From the NCBI GenBank assembly GCA_025408425.1, contig JANXYX010000039.1, positions 34,693 to 98,692 of the forward strand: 64,000 nucleotides of DNA, read 5' to 3'. Numbering within the stretch: the first letter of the stretch is position 1; each line of letters starts with the position of its first letter. Shown in pieces: positions 16,217-25,850 of this stretch. A model generated the notes under the pieces. It did no database searches and was not told where the DNA came from. It was given only the letters and a program-made list of their open reading frames with translations. A program made the position numbers and the translations under genes. This stretch comes from Granulicella sp. (GTDB lineage: Bacteria > Acidobacteriota > Terriglobia > Terriglobales > Acidobacteriaceae).

Positions 16217-18520
16217 ATGGCAATGAAGAAGAAATTGGTTATCACAGCATTAAGAATCTCAACAGTGCTGGCTGCGTCCCTTGTTCTAGGCTCCACCTTT
16301 GGTTGCCATCGTGATCCAAATGTCCAGAAGCAGAAGTACCTTGAGAGCGGCAAGCGATACGCCAGCGAAGGAAAGTACAAGGAAGCTTCAATCCAGTTCT
16401 CCAATGCGCTCAAGGTCGATCACAACTTCGCCGAAGCTCACTATCAGCTCGCCCAGGCATATCTCAAGACAGGTGCCATGATGCCGGCCTACGCCGAACT
16501 GATGCGTACCGTCGATCTCGACCCCACCAACACCAAGGCCAGAATTGACCTCGGTGATCTGCTCCTCGCCGGCGGACAGCCCGACCGCGCAGCGCAGCAG
16601 GCCAATACGGTCCTCGCGACCCAGGCCAACAATGCTGACGCCCACGCCCTCCTCTCCAGCATCGCCGCTTCAAAGAGTGATCGCACCACTGCACTCAACG
16701 AGATACAGCAGGCGCTCGCTATAGATCCCAGCAAGTCGAGCTACCATGCAGCCCTTGGCATGCTGCAAAGTGGGGATCCCGCCACCTCGCCTTCGGCCGA
16801 AGAGCAGCTCCGCAAGGCCGTCGAACTCGACTCCAGGAACGTCTCTGCCCATCTCCTCCTCTCCTCTCTCCTTGAGAAAAAGGGTGATCTCCAGGGAGCG
16901 CTCACGCAGGCCAACGCTGCAGTCACCGCCGACCCCAGGAGCCCCGTCGCTCGCGGTAGTCTCGTCGGGGTCTACCTCCGCCAGGGAGACAAAGCCAAAG
17001 CCGAGGCGACCGTACGCCAGGCCGCCGATGAACTCTCCGACAACGCCGAGGCAACTCAGATGCCTCGCCTCTTCTACTCCCAGACCGGCCAGGACAGTCG
17101 CGCCGAAGCAACCTACGCCGATCTCGTCTCCAAACATCCAAAGAGCGCGCCCCTCCGTATCACCTACGCTCGCGTCCTCATTGCCAGCCACAATCTTCCC
17201 AAGGCCCGTTCCGTCGTCGCTGACCTCGTCAAGTCCGATGCCAACGATCCAGAGGTCGCCGTTCTCAACGGCATGTTCCTGCTAAACGACGGCAAAACCA
17301 ACGAAGCTGTCGACGTTCTGCAAAAGGCATCCAAAAGCTATCCGGACAACATTCAGGCCAAGCTCTGGCTTGCACGTGCGGCTGCTTCCAAAGGCGACGT
17401 AGCGATCGCCGAGCAGAGCTACCGCGACGCTACCCGTCTTAATCCCAAAAACCTCGAAGCGCAAAACGGCCTTGCTGGTATCGCCATCGCCAAGCAGGAC
17501 TTCAACCTCCTCGCTCAAGTCGCCGATGCCACCATAGCCATCGCTCCCCAGTACGCTACTCCCTATGTATGGCGCGGCATGTCCGAGCAGAGTCAGAACC
17601 TCAACGAAAAAGCAGACGCCGACTACAAGCAGGCTCTCAAGCTCGATCCCCGGAATGCCGATGCATTCCTCCAGCTTGGTGAAATTCAACTCACCCAGAA
17701 ACACATCCCAGAGGCCACCAAGCTACTCGATCAAGCGCTCCTCAATAATCCCAACTCTGCCCGGGCCCTCTCGCTCCTCGTCTCGCTCGACCTGTTCGCC
17801 AAGCAGCCCGCAAAAGCCGTTGCCAGAATTCAGGACCACATCGCCCAGTACCCCAATAACAGTGAGTTCTACGATCAGCTCTCTCAGGTTCAACTCGCCA
17901 CCGGAGACGCTGGTGCTGCCTTGGATGCTGCCAGCAAGGCCATGCAGATCAACCCCCGTGACAATGCTGCAGTCATGGCCTACACCCAGGCTCAACTTGC
18001 CAAGGGAGATCCAGCTAAGGCCATCAGCGTTTGGTTGCAATGGACACAGGCTCATCCTACAGATGCGCAGGCCTTTGCCCTCCTCGGCACCCTCGAAGAG
18101 GCACAGGGTGACAAGGAAAAAGCCGCCGCCGACTACAAGAAATCCCTGCAGATTCAACCCGAGCAGCCTGTCGCTACCAACAATCTTGCCTATCTCATGA
18201 TTGAGAACGGTCAGAACATTGACGTCGCCCTCTCCCTCGCACAGACGGCGCGCCGCCTCCTGCCAAACTCCGCCAGCACCGCAGACACACTCGGATGGGC
18301 CTACTACCAGAAGGCCTCATACCTCTCGGCACGCGATGTCCTGGAGCAGGGCCTCAAGACTGCTCCCGAAAATGCAGCCATTCACTATCACCTCGGCATG
18401 ACCTACAACAAGTTAGCCGACCGGACCAACGCCACCTTGCATCTACGAAAAGCAGCATCTTTGGCGCCTAACTCGCAAATCGCGAAAGACGCACAGAAAG
18501 CCCTCACGTCGCTCACGTGA
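16217..18520 (+). CDS. TPR-repeat lipoprotein of exosortase EPS systems (PrsT-like)
   Basis: 767 residues. Start ATG 16217 follows GAGGAAAC. The signal peptide ends in GSTFGC, a probable lipobox, so the protein is likely lipid-anchored in the periplasm. The rest is about twenty tetratricopeptide repeats, for example ADAFLQLGEIQLTQKHIPEA and AAIHYHLGMTYNKLADRTNA. Very long TPR lipoproteins are a regular member of PEP-CTERM EPS loci, where they may scaffold polymer synthesis or export. Follows epsI by 128 nt. Confidence 0.9.
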   Translation: MAMKKKLVITALRISTVLAASLVLGSTFGCHRDPNVQKQKYLESGKRYASEGKYKEASIQFSNALKVDHNFAEAHYQLAQAYLKTGAMMPAYAELMRTVDLDPTNTKARIDLGDLLLAGGQPDRAAQQANTVLATQANNADAHALLSSIAASKSDRTTALNEIQQALAIDPSKSSYHAALGMLQSGDPATSPSAEEQLRKAVELDSRNVSAHLLLSSLLEKKGDLQGALTQANAAVTADPRSPVARGSLVGVYLRQGDKAKAEATVRQAADELSDNAEATQMPRLFYSQTGQDSRAEATYADLVSKHPKSAPLRITYARVLIASHNLPKARSVVADLVKSDANDPEVAVLNGMFLLNDGKTNEAVDVLQKASKSYPDNIQAKLWLARAAASKGDVAIAEQSYRDATRLNPKNLEAQNGLAGIAIAKQDFNLLAQVADATIAIAPQYATPYVWRGMSEQSQNLNEKADADYKQALKLDPRNADAFLQLGEIQLTQKHIPEATKLLDQALLNNPNSARALSLLVSLDLFAKQPAKAVARIQDHIAQYPNNSEFYDQLSQVQLATGDAGAALDAASKAMQINPRDNAAVMAYTQAQLAKGDPAKAISVWLQWTQAHPTDAQAFALLGTLEEAQGDKEKAAADYKKSLQIQPEQPVATNNLAYLMIENGQNIDVALSLAQTARRLLPNSASTADTLGWAYYQKASYLSARDVLEQGLKTAPENAAIHYHLGMTYNKLADRTNATLHLRKAASLAPNSQIAKDAQKALTSLT

Positions 18521-18568
18521 GGGTAGACGCTTCATGAACCCAGGCCCCGAAAGAAATAGAATAAGCCA

Positions 18569-20113
18569 GTGAATAGCAAAACGATTGCCCGTAATACGGC
18601 TTGGTATGGCCTTGAGAACATAATCTCATTTGTAACGTCGTTGATTACATCCATCGCGATCGCCCGGACGCTCGGGCCATCCAAGATGGGTTATATCGTT
18701 TACGTCAACTGGATTGTGACCATCACCAGCAGTCTGGGCAGTATTGGTATTCCTGCGACCACTCGCAAATACATGGCAGAGTTTCTCGGCGGAAATGATC
18801 GCGCTACCGCGCGCTTCGTCTACCTTCGTACCCTCGGCATGCAGACCGGACTGGCAGGCGTCGCCACCATCGTCGCCACCATCTGGGTTCTCATCGACTC
18901 CCCAAAGAACTACCACACCGCCGCGATCCTGCTGGTCTTCAGTATTCTCCCCAGCATGGTCAACTTCATCTCCGCGCAGGCCAACGTCGCAGCAGAGCAG
19001 CTTTCGGCCAATCTTGCAGGCTCCGCTGTCGCCACCGCTACTTTCTTCATCCTCACCATGCTGGCCATTGTCCTTCATTGGGGTGTCATCGGCATCTGCG
19101 CTGCAATGCTGTGCATGCGCCTTGCCGATTGCATTGTCCGTCTCGTTCCAACCATGAAGCGAATCCTTGCCTGGGAGTCGGACCACGTCAACATGCCCGC
19201 AGATCTGCGGCCGCGCATGATGCGCTTCGCCCTGCAAGGCGTCTTCGCCATGTTGCTCAGCCTCATCGTGTGGGACCGCTCCGAGCTCTTCCTCCTCAAG
19301 CATCTCTCCAGCGACATCCGCCAGATCGCCTTTTACTCCGTAGCCTTCAGCCTGGCTGAGCGCCTCCTCGTCTTCCCCACAGTATTCTCCGCGGCCACTG
19401 GCGCCAGCATCCTCGCGCAATATGGCAGAGACCGCTCGCGCCTCCCAGCCTTGATCGCTTCTTCAGCAAGATATCTGGCTCTCGTCTCTCTCCCCCTTCA
19501 CATCATCGCCGGAGCGCTCGCCGGACCCGCTCTTCTTACCCTCTACGGCAAGCAGTACGCTGGAGCCATTCTAGTTGCCACAGTCGCGCCCCTCCTTTGC
19601 CTGCCCAAGGCCTTTCTAGGTCCCATTGAAAGCTTGTTCGAGAGCACCGATCAGCAAAAGTACTTCCTCTACGCCACTGTTATCGCTTCGTTCGTAGACA
19701 TCGGAGTCGCTTGGTACCTCATCCCCTCCTACGGCGCTGTTGGCGCATGTATCGGCAGCGGTGCCGCCCAGATCCTCGCCGTCAGCATCATGTGGAAAAT
19801 TGGCATCCAGCGCTACAAAATAGAACTCCCATGGCGGTTCTTTGCCAAGATCACTGCCATCAGTTCCGTTGCGGCTCTGGCAGCTTACTTCGTCACTACC
19901 CATCTTCCATTTGTATTGGGTCTTGTCGCCGGATGTATTGCCGCCATCGTCGTCTTCTTCGCTCTCTCCTATATGTTCAAAATTCTCGAGTATGAGGATT
20001 GCAATCGTTTTACCGTAATCTCCAACGCTTTCCCCAAGGCCATCGGGGGTGTCATCAATCGCGCCTTCGCTCTCATCAGCCAGCCTGAAGAACTCGACTC
20101 ACCGGCAGTCTAA
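18569..20113 (+). CDS. Oligosaccharide flippase (Wzx/MATE-like)
   Basis: 514 residues, GTG start at 18569 with a weak A-rich upstream site. It has 12-14 membrane segments and the N-terminal pattern of polysaccharide translocases (ARNTAWYGLENIISFVTSLI, then ARTLGPSKMGYIVYVNWIV). It would flip lipid-linked EPS units across the inner membrane for polymerisation. Last gene of the exosortase-side operon, 48 nt after the TPR gene. No Wzy-like polymerase was recognised in the window. Confidence 0.92.
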   Translation: MNSKTIARNTAWYGLENIISFVTSLITSIAIARTLGPSKMGYIVYVNWIVTITSSLGSIGIPATTRKYMAEFLGGNDRATARFVYLRTLGMQTGLAGVATIVATIWVLIDSPKNYHTAAILLVFSILPSMVNFISAQANVAAEQLSANLAGSAVATATFFILTMLAIVLHWGVIGICAAMLCMRLADCIVRLVPTMKRILAWESDHVNMPADLRPRMMRFALQGVFAMLLSLIVWDRSELFLLKHLSSDIRQIAFYSVAFSLAERLLVFPTVFSAATGASILAQYGRDRSRLPALIASSARYLALVSLPLHIIAGALAGPALLTLYGKQYAGAILVATVAPLLCLPKAFLGPIESLFESTDQQKYFLYATVIASFVDIGVAWYLIPSYGAVGACIGSGAAQILAVSIMWKIGIQRYKIELPWRFFAKITAISSVAALAAYFVTTHLPFVLGLVAGCIAAIVVFFALSYMFKILEYEDCNRFTVISNAFPKAIGGVINRAFALISQPEELDSPAV

Positions 20114-20531
20114 GTCTCCCCACTCTTGATGCCGTATCTGAATCGCGCGTCCTGATTCCTGGCCCCAGTTCTTAGCGGCTTTTCTAGCGCCTCATCGCTC
20201 CAATGCCGGTTCCCAACCCCACTCGCAACACACAAGTCACTCGCATTCGGACTGCTCTCTTCTCCAGCACTCTTCTCCAGCACTGTCAGCGACAGATCCC
20301 CCATCACCATCGGTCACGGTAAATCGTCCAGCGGCATCACCCCATCAGCAGTTTGCACCGTGAGTCGTGGCTCAGCAGGCCTCTTCGTCCTCGATCTCTC
20401 TCTACTATCCCTGCCCGACAGCAAAAGACTGGAGACTGCATCCGATAGCTTACGCTACGAATGTAGTCTCCAGTCCTTTGCCGCTGCCACACTTACATCT
20501 GCACTTCAGGTCACACTGCCAGCGGCTCTTC
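20114..20531. other. Intergenic region between convergent genes
   Basis: 418 bp without a supported gene; open frames here lack ribosome sites and continue antisense into the beta-helix gene. The main feature is the strong inverted repeat at 20421-20481, listed separately. Confidence 0.5.
20421..20481. terminator. Strong inverted repeat, probable bidirectional terminator
   Basis: Two 21-nt arms (20421-20441 and 20461-20481) share the core GACTGGAGACT/AGTCTCCAGTC and pair along their whole length with one mismatch and one G-U pair; the loop is 19 nt. It sits between the convergent flippase and beta-helix genes. No T-run follows, so termination is inferred from position and stem strength. Confidence 0.55.
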
Positions 20532-22889
20532 TTACTGGCAGTTGGAGTACCGTGTGTTATTTCGGCTCGCTCCAACGATCGTGGTCATCGCGGCTGCCAT
20601 CTCCTGGCTCGTATCTGTCGCTCCCACGTTCGGTGCTTTCAAGCGGGGAACCGCGTAGCTCAGACTAGGCAGATATGCAAACCGTGTCGGCATCTCGCAC
20701 ACCGCAGTAGGCACAACCTGATCGCCCGCTATGTCCGAGTTCAACGCCCAGGTCGTCGCGCTGAAGGGAATCGAGCTAGTCGTCACCATGTTGGTGCTGT
20801 TGAATCCGGTCAGATGCGCCGCAAGGTTGGTCGCATTCTGATACGCATTCGCATTCGCATTGGTATTCCATCCCGATCCCGATCCGCCCGCCTGATTATT
20901 GCTGCCCCAGTTGGTCGGCAGCACGTTCTTGCCCGCAACCCCGATAAACGTCGTGTAGTTGTTCCACTCGAAGATCGGGCGCGCCGGATCATCCATCCAG
21001 ACGATATTGTTGTATGCCTGCACCGTCTGGAACTCAGTCTGTGGGAAATAGCTGCCACCACCTGCCGTCGTATCGAACAAAGCCCATAGTTGGCCGGAGC
21101 AGGTCGCACACAACGTCTCGTAAAAAGTGTTGTTATACCAGTACAGATTGCCCTTCCTCCCCAACTCACCACCGTCATGGTCATAGGAGAAGTGGATCGG
21201 CACCGCCGCCGTGCTGTTCTGGTAAATATTGCCGTACACAAAATGTGAGTTCCACGCCTCTTGCTCTGCCGCAATCAAGTCGGCCGGGTAGTTATCCAGC
21301 GGATTCAATGCATGGTACGAGTTGACGCCGCCGCTCAGGAAGCCGTTAAAAGACATATACATCGGGGCGTCCTGCACATCCACCAGGTCCATCTCACGCG
21401 ATGCGCCGTCGCCCAGGTAGTTGTACCGGATAATGCTCTGGATCCCCCGCGACTTCAAGTTCGAGCCATAAGCGCCAACCTGATAGTTTTCAATGCGGTT
21501 GAACTGAACCACCTCTCCCCACGCCTGCAGATACATCTGATGGGACAGGTACGATCCAATCGCTCCGTTACCGTGGATGCGGTTGCCCTCCCAAAGTACG
21601 TTCATGTCCTCCGAGCCCCAGCCTCCATTACCGTTCCATGCAGAGAACACCCCGTCTCCGCAGTTATCAATGTCGTTTCCGATAAACGCTGTGTTAATTC
21701 CCTGGTTCACGCGAATCGCAGCAGACGCATCGCCCCATTGCCCCGCAGAGCCGTTCGGCGCAACGTAGCTGTAGCCCGTCTTGGCGTTCCGGAAGTGAAT
21801 GCCTTCAACCGTGATGTACGCCGCCGAGTTATAGGCAGGCCAGTATGACCAGTAGCCGGAATTATGCAGTGTCACCAATCCGTATCCTGCAGCGTAGATG
21901 CTCGTATCGCTTCGGCCGGTCGCATTCGCTCCATCCATAATCGGTTCATTCCCATAGGCATCTGGAACGCCGCACATCCGCACCGGCTGGGTCGCCGTCG
22001 CCGCCTGCGACATCTGCACATACTCGTGATACTGGGTCGGGTTCGTTCCCGTCGTATCTTCATTGTGAAGGCGCACGGTCGAGCCCGGAACCATCGTGGG
22101 GAAGGGAACACTCGCCAGCGTCTTGTACGTCTGCGAAGGCCCCACCTCATACACATGACCAGCCATCGCTGGATCCACCGTGCAGTCCACCGGCTCCGTC
22201 AAATTCTTTGTCACCTGATACGGCATCTTGTTGCCCGTCACGAACATGATCGCGGTGGAGCTCTTCCGCGGGTCCGCCAGACTCGTTGCCGTTAACGTAT
22301 ATCGGCCCGGAACCGTCGCGGAGAACACCGTGTCCCGCGATGTCGTGTCGCCCAGCTTGCCATCGCCGCCCAGTGGTTGCGCAGTGATCACCCAATGGAC
22401 ATTCTGATTCACAGCACCCACGATAAAGCTCTGGATATCGGCTGGCTGATTTGCATACAGCGTGCGATAAAAAGGAACCACAGAGACCTGCACCGACGGA
22501 TTGCACACATTCACTACAACATCGGCCTTCTTCGTTGGATCATCCAGCGAGGTCGCCTCAATCGTGAACGTCGTCGCCGAAGTCACAGAGTAATTCGCGC
22601 TCGTCCCGGCATAGGCACACGCCGATCCCGTTGGGGGAGCCACCACATCTACCCAGGATCCGGTGTTCGAACCCAGCGTCGCAGAACCTGACTTCACCGT
22701 CCACGACACTTGATTTGTTGTCCCGTTCGTCACCGTCGCGAACAGTCGCCGCGTCGAACTCGGAATTACATTAAATCCATAAGGAGGCTGCGTGACCGAT
22801 ATTCCCACCGGCGTTTGAGCGTGCGCCTGATACCCGGTGTTCAAACCAACCACCAATAGCGCCGACAGCAAAATTTTTGAGACGTTCAA
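20532..22889 (-). CDS. Secreted beta-helix (pectate-lyase-fold) protein with Ig-like N-terminal domains
   Basis: 785 residues from a TTG at 22889, chosen because GGAGGAAA lies just upstream and a signal peptide follows at once (VSKILLSALLVVGLNTGYQAHA). An upstream in-frame start would only add a non-signal extension. Residues about 25-230 look like two bacterial Ig-like domains (ATVTNGTTNQVSWTV; FIVGAVNQNVHWVITA). From about 250 on come right-handed beta-helix features: YITVEGIHFRNAKTGY, NTAFIGNDIDNCGDGVFSA, NVLWEGNRIHGNG and VVQFNRIENYQVG. Such proteins often bind or cleave polysaccharide. No catalytic set can be named, and there is no PEP-CTERM tail. Confidence 0.8.
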   Translation of the reverse strand: MNVSKILLSALLVVGLNTGYQAHAQTPVGISVTQPPYGFNVIPSSTRRLFATVTNGTTNQVSWTVKSGSATLGSNTGSWVDVVAPPTGSACAYAGTSANYSVTSATTFTIEATSLDDPTKKADVVVNVCNPSVQVSVVPFYRTLYANQPADIQSFIVGAVNQNVHWVITAQPLGGDGKLGDTTSRDTVFSATVPGRYTLTATSLADPRKSSTAIMFVTGNKMPYQVTKNLTEPVDCTVDPAMAGHVYEVGPSQTYKTLASVPFPTMVPGSTVRLHNEDTTGTNPTQYHEYVQMSQAATATQPVRMCGVPDAYGNEPIMDGANATGRSDTSIYAAGYGLVTLHNSGYWSYWPAYNSAAYITVEGIHFRNAKTGYSYVAPNGSAGQWGDASAAIRVNQGINTAFIGNDIDNCGDGVFSAWNGNGGWGSEDMNVLWEGNRIHGNGAIGSYLSHQMYLQAWGEVVQFNRIENYQVGAYGSNLKSRGIQSIIRYNYLGDGASREMDLVDVQDAPMYMSFNGFLSGGVNSYHALNPLDNYPADLIAAEQEAWNSHFVYGNIYQNSTAAVPIHFSYDHDGGELGRKGNLYWYNNTFYETLCATCSGQLWALFDTTAGGGSYFPQTEFQTVQAYNNIVWMDDPARPIFEWNNYTTFIGVAGKNVLPTNWGSNNQAGGSGSGWNTNANANAYQNATNLAAHLTGFNSTNMVTTSSIPFSATTWALNSDIAGDQVVPTAVCEMPTRFAYLPSLSYAVPRLKAPNVGATDTSQEMAAAMTTIVGASRNNTRYSNCQ

Positions 22890-23374
22890 AGCGATTTCCT
22901 CCGTGCCGAAAGGCGGTGCACTTGCTCCCGGTTTCCTGTTCAGCATTCGTAACTTGACCCTGCAACTCTGACTTGGTGTCTGCCCTCGATCTCTCGAAAA
23001 GCCGCTTGTACCTAACCCGATCGCAACCAAGTCAAGCGAGAAGCCTCTGCACGATCAGCACTCCCGATCCTTCGATCCAAATCAGGAACTAAGTGCTTTC
23101 GCTGCAGGTCTTTTGCCTACTCGCGAACAACACAAGTGCTTACCGTTGAGCCGAGTGTAGAGTTGCCCTCAACCCGCTTGAATTACCCAAAGGTCTGCAT
23201 AGATCGCACAAAAGACTCAAGGCATCCCACAGAAGTGCTAGTGCGAATCAACACCGGATATGCGCCGCCACGCCCCAAACCGCATCAAACGCAACAGATC
23301 TCAGTGCGCGAATCCCCACGCCATCTTTGCAACGTCTATATAGATAGAAGTCAGGAAGAAAGAGGTCTGCAGCA
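22890..23374. other. Divergent intergenic region and long 5' leader of the beta-helix gene
   Basis: 485 bp. On the minus strand just before the TTG start there is a hairpin-forming stretch (CCG/CGG stem extended by GTG/CAC, about 22901-22921) directly abutting the Shine-Dalgarno GGAGGAAA, and an A-rich AACAGGAAACCGGGAGC upstream. The octamer AAGTGCTT occurs twice (near 23091 and 23133). No gene seen. A structured regulatory leader is possible but not proven. Confidence 0.4.
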
Positions 23375-24235
23375 TTGTCCGCATCCACCACCATCCCGCG
23401 ACGGCTCAGTCATGCCCTCGTCCTCATCACCCTGCTGGCCACCGTCTTTGCAATCCCGCTGCACGCCCAGTCGTCCCCCCTCAGCGGCAATCCACTCAAC
23501 GACGGCTACCATGACATGTACAACCTTGACTTCCCCGCAGCTCACCGGAAGTTCCAGCAATGGATGGTCGCCCACCCCGAAGACCCCATGGGCCCAGCCG
23601 CGGACGCCGCTGCCTGGCTCTTCGGCGAGTTCGATCGACTCCACATCATCGACGTAGAACTCTTCGCCGACCAGAATCGCTTTGATAGTCGCCAGCGCCT
23701 CACTCCAGACCCCAACGTCCGCAAGAACTTCGATGACCGTACCGCCCAGGCCGTCCTTCTCGCCAACGTCGCTATCCGCCGCAACCCCAAAGACGCCACC
23801 GCCTTCTACGCCAAGACCCTCGTCGCCGGCATGCGCTCGGACTACGCCCTCATGATCGACAAGCGCGACCTGGGCGCTCTCAGCCTCAGCAAAGAGGCCA
23901 GCGCCTACTCAAAACAGGCGCTCGCTCTCAACCCCACTCTCTACGACGCTTACCTCGCCACCGGCGTGGAAAACTACATGCTCAGCCTGAAATCCGCCCC
24001 CATTCGCTGGATTCTCGGCATCACCGGTGCCGCCACCAACCGCGAAGAGGGCATCCGCCTCCTCCGCCTCACGGCAACCAAGGGTCACTATCTCGCTCCC
24101 TTCGCCCGCATGATGCTCGCCGTTGCAGCTCTCCGCGACAACCACCCTGAAGAGGCTCGTTCCATCCTCACTGACCTCTCCCACGAGTACCCGCAGAACT
24201 CCCTCTACGATCGCCAACTCGCAAGAATCCACTAA
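23375..24235 (+). CDS. Secreted TPR-like protein of unknown function
   Basis: 286 residues from a TTG at 23375 preceded by AAAGAGG. A signal peptide (ALVLITLLATVFAIPLHA) is followed by helical repeat-like segments such as DFPAAHRKFQQWMVAHPEDP, YDAYLATGVENYMLSLKS and NHPEEARSILTDLSHEYPQN, which resemble TPR units. A periplasmic scaffold or outer-membrane-associated helper is likely. Divergent from the beta-helix gene; the lipid-synthesis genes follow 126 nt later. I do not recognise the family more exactly. Confidence 0.8.
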   Translation: MSASTTIPRRLSHALVLITLLATVFAIPLHAQSSPLSGNPLNDGYHDMYNLDFPAAHRKFQQWMVAHPEDPMGPAADAAAWLFGEFDRLHIIDVELFADQNRFDSRQRLTPDPNVRKNFDDRTAQAVLLANVAIRRNPKDATAFYAKTLVAGMRSDYALMIDKRDLGALSLSKEASAYSKQALALNPTLYDAYLATGVENYMLSLKSAPIRWILGITGAATNREEGIRLLRLTATKGHYLAPFARMMLAVAALRDNHPEEARSILTDLSHEYPQNSLYDRQLARIH

Positions 24236-24361
24236 CCTTGCACCCCATAGCCCCTCCACTGGTCTATCCTTAGTATTAAGACCTTAAGATATGGGTCCGT
24301 TTGACGGGACTAAACTAACTACTACCTGCTACATTGCAATCCAAAAAGGGCTCCCATACGC

Positions 24362-25426
24362 ATGCGAATCTCATCTGTCGGCACTGCCTATCCACCGAAT
24401 CGCTACCCGCAAGCCGAAATCACGCAAGCCCTGGCAAAACGCTGGGAAGGCAAGCTCGAAGAGCCCCGCATCCTCAACCGCCTTCACGCCAACTGCGGCG
24501 TCGACTTCCGTAACCTCGTCTTCCCCCTGGACGTCTATCCTTCCCTTATCGGTTTCGGCGCCACCAACACAGCATGGATAAAGGCCGCCGTCGAACTTGG
24601 CGAACTCGCCGTCACACGCGCCCTCGATCGCGCCGGCATCACCGCAGCGGACATCTCTGCCATCTTCTTTGCGTCCGTCACCGGCATCGCCAGCCCCACC
24701 ATCGACGCCCGCCTCATCAATCGACTGCCGTTCCCAGTTACCGTCAAGCGCACCCCCATCTTCGGCCTTGGATGCGTCGCAGGAGCCGCCGGCATCGCCC
24801 GCGCGTCAGACTATGTCCGCGCCTTCCCCGACCAGAACGCTCTGCTCCTCTCGGTCGAACTCTGCTCTCTCACCTGGCAGGATGACGACCAGTCCATCGC
24901 CAACCTTATCTCCACAGGCCTCTTTGCGGACGGTGCCGCCGCCGTCGTCGTATCCGGTTCGGACAGCGCCCTCGCCGCCTCCACTCAGCCCGGCCCCCGC
25001 ATCCTCGCCACCCGATCCACCTTCTACCGCGATACCGAGTACGTCATGGGTTGGACCATCGGAGACCTCGGCTTCAAGATCGTCCTCTCCCCCGACGTCC
25101 CCAAGGTCGTCACCGACAACTTCCTCGCCAACGTCCAGGGCTTCCTCTCGGACAACGGCCTCACCCTGTCCGATATCTCCAGCTATATCTTCCACAGCGG
25201 CGGCCCCAAGGTCCTCGAAGCCATGGAGACCTCACTCAGCCTCCCACCCAACGCCCTTGCGCCATCCTGGAAGAGCCTCAGCGAAGTCGGCAACCTCTCT
25301 GCCGCCTCCGTCCTCGCTGTCCTCGAAGACTACCTCGTCAATAACCCCGGCACCCCCGGAACCTACAGCATCCTCGCCGCCATGGGCCCCGCCTTCTGCT
25401 CAGAGCTGGTCCTTCTCCGGTGGTAG
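24362..25426 (+). CDS. Type III polyketide synthase (chalcone/stilbene synthase family)
   Basis: 354 residues. The thiolase-fold catalytic triad of type III PKSs is present: Cys138 in GLGCVAGAAG, His278 in FHSGG and Asn311 in EVGNLSAASVL. These enzymes condense acyl-CoA (or acyl-ACP) starters with malonyl-CoA, often to alkylresorcinols or alkylpyrones in bacteria. The starter and product cannot be read from sequence. An ACP and a KAS II-like synthase follow on the same strand, so the starter may come from a carrier protein. ATG at 24362. Confidence 0.9.
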   Translation: MRISSVGTAYPPNRYPQAEITQALAKRWEGKLEEPRILNRLHANCGVDFRNLVFPLDVYPSLIGFGATNTAWIKAAVELGELAVTRALDRAGITAADISAIFFASVTGIASPTIDARLINRLPFPVTVKRTPIFGLGCVAGAAGIARASDYVRAFPDQNALLLSVELCSLTWQDDDQSIANLISTGLFADGAAAVVVSGSDSALAASTQPGPRILATRSTFYRDTEYVMGWTIGDLGFKIVLSPDVPKVVTDNFLANVQGFLSDNGLTLSDISSYIFHSGGPKVLEAMETSLSLPPNALAPSWKSLSEVGNLSAASVLAVLEDYLVNNPGTPGTYSILAAMGPAFCSELVLLRW

Positions 25427-25547
25427 CACCTTCAACGCCCGGAAGTCTGGATGGCCGCATAAGCGTCCAACCCTTGGCCATTCCCGAAGCTCACTTTACT
25501 TACACAGGCCATCCCTGTAATTTGACCTCACGAGGCAAGCCAGCACT

Positions 25548-25820
25548 ATGACTGACACGACGGACGAAATCGAACAGCGTTGCATTGATATCATCGCCAA
25601 ATCCAAGAACATCGCGCCTGAGTCCATCTCGCTCGCCAGCAGCTTTGACTCTCTCGCCATCGACTCCCTCGATAAGATCAACATCTCTTTCGAGGTCGAA
25701 GAGGCCTTCGACATCGAGATCCCCGACGACGCTCTCGGCAGCCTCAAAACCGTCGGCGACGTCGTCAACGGCGTCCGCAAGCTCGTCGGCCAACCCGCAG
25801 ATTCCAACGCTACTCAGTAG
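25548..25820 (+). CDS. Acyl carrier protein (PKS/ketosynthase-linked)
   Basis: 90 residues with the phosphopantetheine Ser40 in LAIDSLDKINISFEVEEAF and the acidic helix II typical of ACPs. It lies 121 nt after the type III PKS and 30 nt before the FabF-like gene, so it probably serves a dedicated lipid or polyketide route rather than housekeeping fatty acid synthesis. Confidence 0.93.
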   Translation: MTDTTDEIEQRCIDIIAKSKNIAPESISLASSFDSLAIDSLDKINISFEVEEAFDIEIPDDALGSLKTVGDVVNGVRKLVGQPADSNATQ

Positions 25821-25850
25821 CGACAACTTCAGATTCGAGGATCCTCCCCC

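Noticed and set aside
22890..23030. Known c-di-GMP or related riboswitch upstream of the beta-helix gene
   Set aside because: Required conserved core segments are not present by eye; only a short hairpin and A-rich stretch are seen.
24597..25520. 307-codon plus-strand frame overlapping the type III PKS
   Set aside because: Same strand, other frame; Pro/Ser/Arg-rich shadow without motifs.
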